Positions 60,037 through 64,000 of a stretch of 64,000 nt of DNA are shown here, one piece after another. This DNA comes from an uncultured Ruminococcus sp. (GTDB lineage: Bacteria > Bacillota > Clostridia > Oscillospirales > Ruminococcaceae): NCBI GenBank assembly GCA_934474025.1, contig CAKSMF010000001.1, forward strand, positions 186,001 to 250,000, written 5' to 3'. The translations under genes and the position numbers were made by a program. The notes beneath the pieces are model-generated. The model searched no databases. It was not told the origin of the DNA and saw only the letters and a program-made list of their open reading frames with translations. Position 1 is the stretch's first letter, and every line of letters starts with the position of its first letter.

Positions 60037-60041
60037 TAACC

Positions 60042-60070
60042 ATTCTAACATTTTTAAAAAGATATGTCAA
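60042..60070 (-). promoter_or_regulatory. asnS-asnA promoter
   Basis: Minus strand TTGACA (60070-60065), 17-nt spacer, TAGAAT (60047-60042), just before the T-box. Confidence 0.8.
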
Positions 60071-60093
60071 TAGAAATTAAATTTAAAATTATT

Positions 60094-60897
60094 TTAACAA
60101 TATATTTCAGAAAACTCATTAAGAATTTTTTTTAATGTTATGTCAATTCTTGATGAACAGAAACTTTTTATATTTTTAGGGATTTCCTTATAAAAAGCTT
60201 CTGCCATGCCACCGGCAATACACGCCATAGTATCAGCATCACCGCCAAGTGAAACGGCATTGCGGACAGCACTTTCATAGTCATTTGAATCAAGAAATGC
60301 TACAATAGCCGGCGGAACACTGTAATTTGTACTGCTATTAAATGAATAATTTGGTTTTATATCTTCAATAGTATAATCAAGGTCATAATGGAATTTTTTC
60401 ATTAGATATTCACGTATAGAATTTTTAGTTTTGCCGTTTCGTGCCATGAATACAGTCATTGCAACTGCTTGTGTTCCATTAATGGCTTCTTTACAATTAT
60501 GAGTGTAATAACAACTTGCTTTTGCCTGTAATAAAATCTGTTCTTCAGAGTGATACGCATATCCGATAGGTACGGCACGCATAGCACCACCGTTTCCGTA
60601 GCTTTTCTGTACATTCATGGAGTGACTTTTTGCCCATTTTGCAAACATCTTACCATATCCGGCATACGGAAAATATGAATAATACTGTTTATATCTTACA
60701 GCATATTCATAGCCACGAGATTTTATCTGATTTCTTGTTATATTTTTGTTGTTTTCAAGGATAGCCTTACATACAGCAGTTGTCATAACAGTATCGTCTG
60801 TAAATTCAGACTTACTATGAAACGGAAAATTATAATTCTTTGTTGTATGTGATTCGTACCATGAACCAATTATATCACCATAAACTGCACCTAACAT
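60094..60897 (-). CDS. ADP-ribosylglycohydrolase family protein
   Basis: A 267-residue ARH-type hydrolase that removes ADP-ribose from proteins or small molecules using a di-magnesium site. Metal-binding motifs: GDIIGSWYE near the start, FTDDTVMT (about residue 33) and GGDADTMACIAGGMAEA near the end. Specific target unknown. ATG 60897 overlaps the hflX stop, so it is cotranslated with hflX. Confidence 0.93.
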   Translation of the reverse strand: MLGAVYGDIIGSWYESHTTKNYNFPFHSKSEFTDDTVMTTAVCKAILENNKNITRNQIKSRGYEYAVRYKQYYSYFPYAGYGKMFAKWAKSHSMNVQKSYGNGGAMRAVPIGYAYHSEEQILLQAKASCYYTHNCKEAINGTQAVAMTVFMARNGKTKNSIREYLMKKFHYDLDYTIEDIKPNYSFNSSTNYSVPPAIVAFLDSNDYESAVRNAVSLGGDADTMACIAGGMAEAFYKEIPKNIKSFCSSRIDITLKKILNEFSEIYC

Positions 60898-62138
60898 AAA
60901 TATTCTTCAGCTTCTTTTAATAGTTTTACATCAACAAGAGCGTCAACAAGAGTACCGTTTTCGGTGTATTCTTCGGAGAATATCTTGCCGTCAGTTCTTA
61001 TTCTGTTTATGAATGAAGTTTTGTCATATGGGATTAATAATTTCATTCTCTTTGAAGTTTCTGGCAGATTTTTCATAATACAGTCAAGCAGTTTTTCAAA
61101 ACCTGTTTGTTGTTTGGCACTTATTAAAACAGTTGTATCATTTTCAAAAACAGTATCTGTATACATTGAAATATCTGCTTTATTCATGACATTTATTTGT
61201 GGTATTCCGTCACAACCGAGTTCAGAGAGAAGATTTCTTGTAACTTCTGCTTGCTGTTCACGTTCAGGTGAGGAAATATCCTGAACATTCAGAATAATAT
61301 CAGCAACAGAGGCTTCTTCAAGAGTCGATTTGAAAGCCTCAACGAGATTGTGCGGAAGTCTTCTGATAAGTCCGACAGTATCAATTAACATCACACTTCT
61401 GCCGTCTGGAAGTTCTATTGAACGTGAAGTTATATCAAGAGTTGCAAAAAGTTTATTTTCTGCAAGAACTCCTGCATCTGTGAGAGCATTTAGAAGAGTT
61501 GATTTTCCTACATTTGTATATCCAACTATTGCACAACACAATATACCGTCCTTTTTTCTGCGTGAACGTGAAAAATTACGGTGTTTTTGAAGTTCTTCGA
61601 GTTCGCTTTCGAGATATGATATTCTTTTTCTTATATGACGTTTGTCTGATTCGAGCTTAGTTTCACCTGGACCTCTTGTACCAATACCGCCACCAAGTCG
61701 TGAAAGGGAAGTACCCATTCCGGTAAGACGTGGCAAACGATATTTTTGTTGAGCAAGTTCAACCTGCAATTTGCCTTCTTTGGTTCTTGCACGTTGGGCA
61801 AATATATCCAGAATAAGAGTGGTTCTGTCTATTACTCTGATATCAAGTATTTTTTCGATATTGCGGACTTGTATTCCGGTAAGTTCATGGTCGAATATAA
61901 CAAGTTCAGCTTCAAGGATTTCAAGCTGTTCTTTGAGTTCTTCCAAACGTCCAGAACCCATACAGGTGGCAGGGTCATAAGACTGCTTTTTCTGAATTAT
62001 TTCTCCTACAACTTCCGCATTGGCAGTCTGAGCGAGTTCAGCCAATTCTTTTATTGAAATTTCAGCATCAAATTCTCCTGTATCCACGCAGGCAAGAACG
62101 GTTTTTACTGGAATATCTTCTGTTTTGTTATCGTACAT
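60891..62138 (-). CDS. hflX: HflX GTPase
   Basis: A 415-residue ribosome-binding GTPase that splits stalled ribosomes under stress. The N-terminal HflX domain carries YDPATCMGSGRLEEL and DRTTLILDIFAQRA; LSRLGGGIGTRGPGETKLE precedes a coiled segment; G1 is GYTNVGKSTLLNAL, then LIDTVGLIRRLP (G3) and NVMNKADIS (G4). ATG 62138 has GAGGTAA. Confidence 0.96.
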   Translation of the reverse strand: MYDNKTEDIPVKTVLACVDTGEFDAEISIKELAELAQTANAEVVGEIIQKKQSYDPATCMGSGRLEELKEQLEILEAELVIFDHELTGIQVRNIEKILDIRVIDRTTLILDIFAQRARTKEGKLQVELAQQKYRLPRLTGMGTSLSRLGGGIGTRGPGETKLESDKRHIRKRISYLESELEELQKHRNFSRSRRKKDGILCCAIVGYTNVGKSTLLNALTDAGVLAENKLFATLDITSRSIELPDGRSVMLIDTVGLIRRLPHNLVEAFKSTLEEASVADIILNVQDISSPEREQQAEVTRNLLSELGCDGIPQINVMNKADISMYTDTVFENDTTVLISAKQQTGFEKLLDCIMKNLPETSKRMKLLIPYDKTSFINRIRTDGKIFSEEYTENGTLVDALVDVKLLKEAEEYLC

Positions 62139-62148
62139 AAAATTTACC

Positions 62149-63024
62149 TCATTGTTTTTCGATAAGTTTTCCGACTTCCTCCGTAGTGAAATTATATTCC
62201 TTACCACAGAAGTGACAGCTTATGGAAATATCCTTGCCATCATCTATAATGCTTTGAAGTTCTTGTTTTCCTAAGCTGATAAGAACTTTTTCAGTGCGTT
62301 CACGACTGCAATCACATTTGTAAACAGGATTTGCACTGTCAAGGGGTTCTGGATTAAGACCGTCCATAAGCATATCAGCTATTTCTTCTGGTGAAATTCC
62401 GTCAGCAAGCATTGCGGAAATCGGACGGATATTCTTTAAATTTTTTTCTATAATATCAATGCATTTTTCGTCAGCAAACGGCAATAATTGTATAAGAAAT
62501 CCTCCCGCCGACTTTACGGAAAGGTCAGGATTTACAAGCACACCAAGACTGCAAACTGTTGGTATTTGTTCGCTTGTAGCATAGTAACTTGCAATATCTT
62601 CTGCAATTTCGCCGGAAACAAGCGGAGTTACTCCTACATAGGGTTCTTTTAATCCTAAATCCTTTACAACGGAAAGAGTACCATTGTGACCTATTGCACT
62701 TCCTACATCAAGTTTACCCTGAGAATTAAGCGGAATTTCAACAACAGGATTAGTTACATAACTTTTTACATTACCTTTACTGTCTGATACTGCTACAAGT
62801 TGACCTGTTGGACCGTCAGCATCTACACGGAGAGTTATGCTGTCGTCCTGACCTTTCAGCATATATCCCATAAGTGATGCCCCTATTGTAAGTCTGCCTA
62901 ATCCGGCGGTCACTACAGCAGATGTCTTGTGTATTTTTTCTATTTCTGAAACAATATCTTTTGCATCAAGGACGCTTGCAAATGCTGAACCGTCTTTTGA
63001 AATAACTCTATATAATTTACCCAT
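62149..63024 (-). CDS. hslO: Hsp33 redox-regulated chaperone
   Basis: A 291-residue Hsp33. Start MGKLYRVISKDGSAFASV; TAGLGRLTIGASLMGYMLKG; GGFLIQLLPFA. The C-terminal zinc switch is CDCSRER...CHFCGKEY (CxC and CxxC), which opens on oxidation to activate the holdase. ATG 63024 has GAAGGA. It precedes hflX by 10 nt. Confidence 0.96.
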   Translation of the reverse strand: MGKLYRVISKDGSAFASVLDAKDIVSEIEKIHKTSAVVTAGLGRLTIGASLMGYMLKGQDDSITLRVDADGPTGQLVAVSDSKGNVKSYVTNPVVEIPLNSQGKLDVGSAIGHNGTLSVVKDLGLKEPYVGVTPLVSGEIAEDIASYYATSEQIPTVCSLGVLVNPDLSVKSAGGFLIQLLPFADEKCIDIIEKNLKNIRPISAMLADGISPEEIADMLMDGLNPEPLDSANPVYKCDCSRERTEKVLISLGKQELQSIIDDGKDISISCHFCGKEYNFTTEEVGKLIEKQ

Positions 63025-63026
63025 TT

Positions 63027-63794
63027 TTAAAATCCTTCTTTCATAAGTTTGCAACGTGCTGTATATATGATTCTTTGTGATGTTTCGCAAGGTGCGTTAA
63101 AAGTATCATCACTATATTTCCCTATAATTTCAAAATTATTTTCAATAAGCAATTTTTCTATATCTTCTTCACTGTAAGCCTTTTCTGAAAAGCTATCTGA
63201 ACTTCTTGAATATAATCCGTTTTCTTCGAGTTCAAAAAACTCAAGATTCATTTTAACTTCGTCATTGTCAGGATTAAGGGAGTTTTCCCATATACAATAT
63301 AGATTATCAGTTTCATAAGTGAATGTGTTATTTGCAAGAATTTTTCGGTGTTTGTAAATTGTGTTTACATCGAAAATAAAAAGTCCGTCATATTCGGAAA
63401 ACAGAGAGACTTTTTCAAAAACTTTTCTTACATCGTTAAGGCTTGAAAGGTGATTTATGCTGTCTAAGGCACAAATAGTTACATCTATTGTTCCGAACAT
63501 ATCTATATTACACATATCCTGACATAGATATTGTATATTAAGTCCGCTGTCGAATTTCTTGTCAAGAGCGATATTAAGCATTTCCATAGAATTATCAATA
63601 CCTATTACATCATAGCCAAGAAGTGCCATTTGTTCGGAAATACTTCCCGTACCACAGGCAAGGTCAAGTAAAATATTATTTGGAGTTACTTTAAATTTTT
63701 TTATTATACTGTCAAAATATTCTGCACGTTTTTTGTAATCAATGTTTCTTGTAAGGTCATCATAGTATTGTGCAAAAACATTATAGCCATTCAT
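63027..63794 (-). CDS. Class I SAM-dependent methyltransferase
   Basis: A 255-residue methyltransferase. Motif I is LLDLACGTGSISEQMA, motif II acidic residue in VIGIDNSMEML, then LCQDMCNIDM and DVTICALDSINHL. Substrate not identifiable; small-molecule or tRNA/protein targets are possible. AGAGGTAG precedes ATG 63794. First gene of the methyltransferase-hslO-hflX-ADPRH operon; 2 nt separate it from hslO. Confidence 0.9.
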   Translation of the reverse strand: MNGYNVFAQYYDDLTRNIDYKKRAEYFDSIIKKFKVTPNNILLDLACGTGSISEQMALLGYDVIGIDNSMEMLNIALDKKFDSGLNIQYLCQDMCNIDMFGTIDVTICALDSINHLSSLNDVRKVFEKVSLFSEYDGLFIFDVNTIYKHRKILANNTFTYETDNLYCIWENSLNPDNDEVKMNLEFFELEENGLYSRSSDSFSEKAYSEEDIEKLLIENNFEIIGKYSDDTFNAPCETSQRIIYTARCKLMKEGF

Positions 63795-63815
63795 TGTACT
63801 ACCTCTTGTTTTTTT

Positions 63816-63968
63816 ATTTCAATCCACAGTCAGTAATTTCACGGAGGCTGACGAATCAGTGTATGTTTGACACCGATTATCTCCGCCCATCACTGCCGTT
63901 AAGTTTCTAATTTACAATTCATCTTGTCTCCTATAGAGGGAAGAATTTTTGTTGATGTTTATTAAAAC
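63816..63968 (-). repeat. Dispersed TTGAAA-tailed repeat, copy 5
   Basis: Read on the minus strand: GTTTTAATAAACATCAACA, CCTCTATAGG, GATGAATTGTAAAT, CGGCAGTGATGGGCGGAG, ATCGGTGT pairing with ACACTGAT, CTCCG closing CGGAG, and the tail TGTGGATTGAAAT. It lies directly upstream of the methyltransferase operon. Confidence 0.8.
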
Positions 63969-63970
63969 AA

Positions 63971-63996
63971 GGGACGGAAAAAAACTCCGTCCCGAT
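63971..63996 (-). terminator. Terminator of a gene beyond the right edge
   Basis: GGGACGGA (63971-63978) pairs with TCCGTCCC (63986-63993); on the minus strand it is followed by TTGTTTT. Confidence 0.6.
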
Positions 63997-64000
63997 ATTA

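Noticed and set aside
31792..63968. CRISPR-like ends (ATTGAAAC and GTTTCAAT) of the dispersed repeats
   Set aside because: Copies are single, kilobases apart, 49-190 bp long and without regular spacers or cas genes, so this is not a CRISPR array.
1..64000. Prophage, integron or tRNA-linked island
   Set aside because: No integrase, phage structural gene, tRNA or attachment repeat was seen; nearly all genes are housekeeping.

Overview
The window reads as chromosomal DNA from a low-G+C Gram-positive anaerobe of the Ruminococcus group (Oscillospiraceae). Support: strong Gram-positive ribosome binding sites, TTGACA/TATAAT promoters with 17-nt spacers, T-box, TPP and THF leader RNAs, a Rex-type operator before a bifunctional adhE, and dockerin and cohesin-type modules typical of cellulosome-bearing ruminococci. 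There is no prophage, integrase, intact transposase, tRNA, rRNA or CRISPR array. About 60 genes are packed into small operons on both strands.

Layout. 0.2-3.3 kb: a tellurite/stress cluster, telA plus three terD paralogues. 3.5-6.0 kb: a lipoprotein made of two half-cohesin segments, cysK, and a convergent Rrf2 regulator. 6.1-13.1 kb: complete trpEGDCFBA operon behind a T-box with a UGG specifier. 13.1-14.1 kb: GNAT enzyme and small membrane protein. 14.1-15.3 kb: secreted SGNH esterase with dockerin. 15.4-18.9 kb: adhE with Rex site, and an APH-fold kinase. 19-21.7 kb: M15 carboxypeptidase lipoprotein and a DUF1846 protein. 21.7-28.1 kb (minus): thiSFGH-tenI-thiEDC under a TPP riboswitch directly behind gltX-metG. 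32-36 kb: two M42 peptidases, GNAT and a YnbB-type PLP enzyme. 36.1-38.3 kb: PASTA-domain pseudokinase. 38.4-46 kb (minus): small protein, HAD phosphatase, glgA, purL, mtaB. 46.5-47.2 kb: HPr-like protein and DUF378 protein. 47.2-48.5 kb (minus): rpsF-ssb-rpsR. 48.6-50.7 kb: folT-folC behind a THF riboswitch. 50.9-52.4 kb (minus): coaX and an EcsC-family gene. 52.5-54.8 kb: small unknown genes broken by a recent tandem duplication, then coaBC. 54.8-57.1 kb: aroC and DAHP synthase. 57.3-60.1 kb (minus): asnS-asnA under an Asn T-box. 60.1-63.8 kb (minus): methyltransferase, hslO, hflX and ADP-ribosylglycohydrolase.

The genes are largely biosynthetic. aroF and aroC make chorismate for the trp operon; folT/folC handle folate; coaX and coaBC make coenzyme A; the thi operon makes thiamine. 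Several are controlled by RNA sensors of their own product or of the cognate tRNA.

The most unusual content is a dispersed family of short structured repeats (six copies of 49-190 bp) ending in TGGATTGAAA or a close variant. One copy lies inside the trp operon, two lie in 5' leaders of other operons, and one forms the 3' end of the EcsC-family gene. The two longest copies each carry a well-formed promoter. Other oddities are the pseudokinase, the swapped half-cohesin protein, a 69-nt in-frame duplication inside trpA, and a 288-bp tandem duplication at 52.8-53.4 kb.
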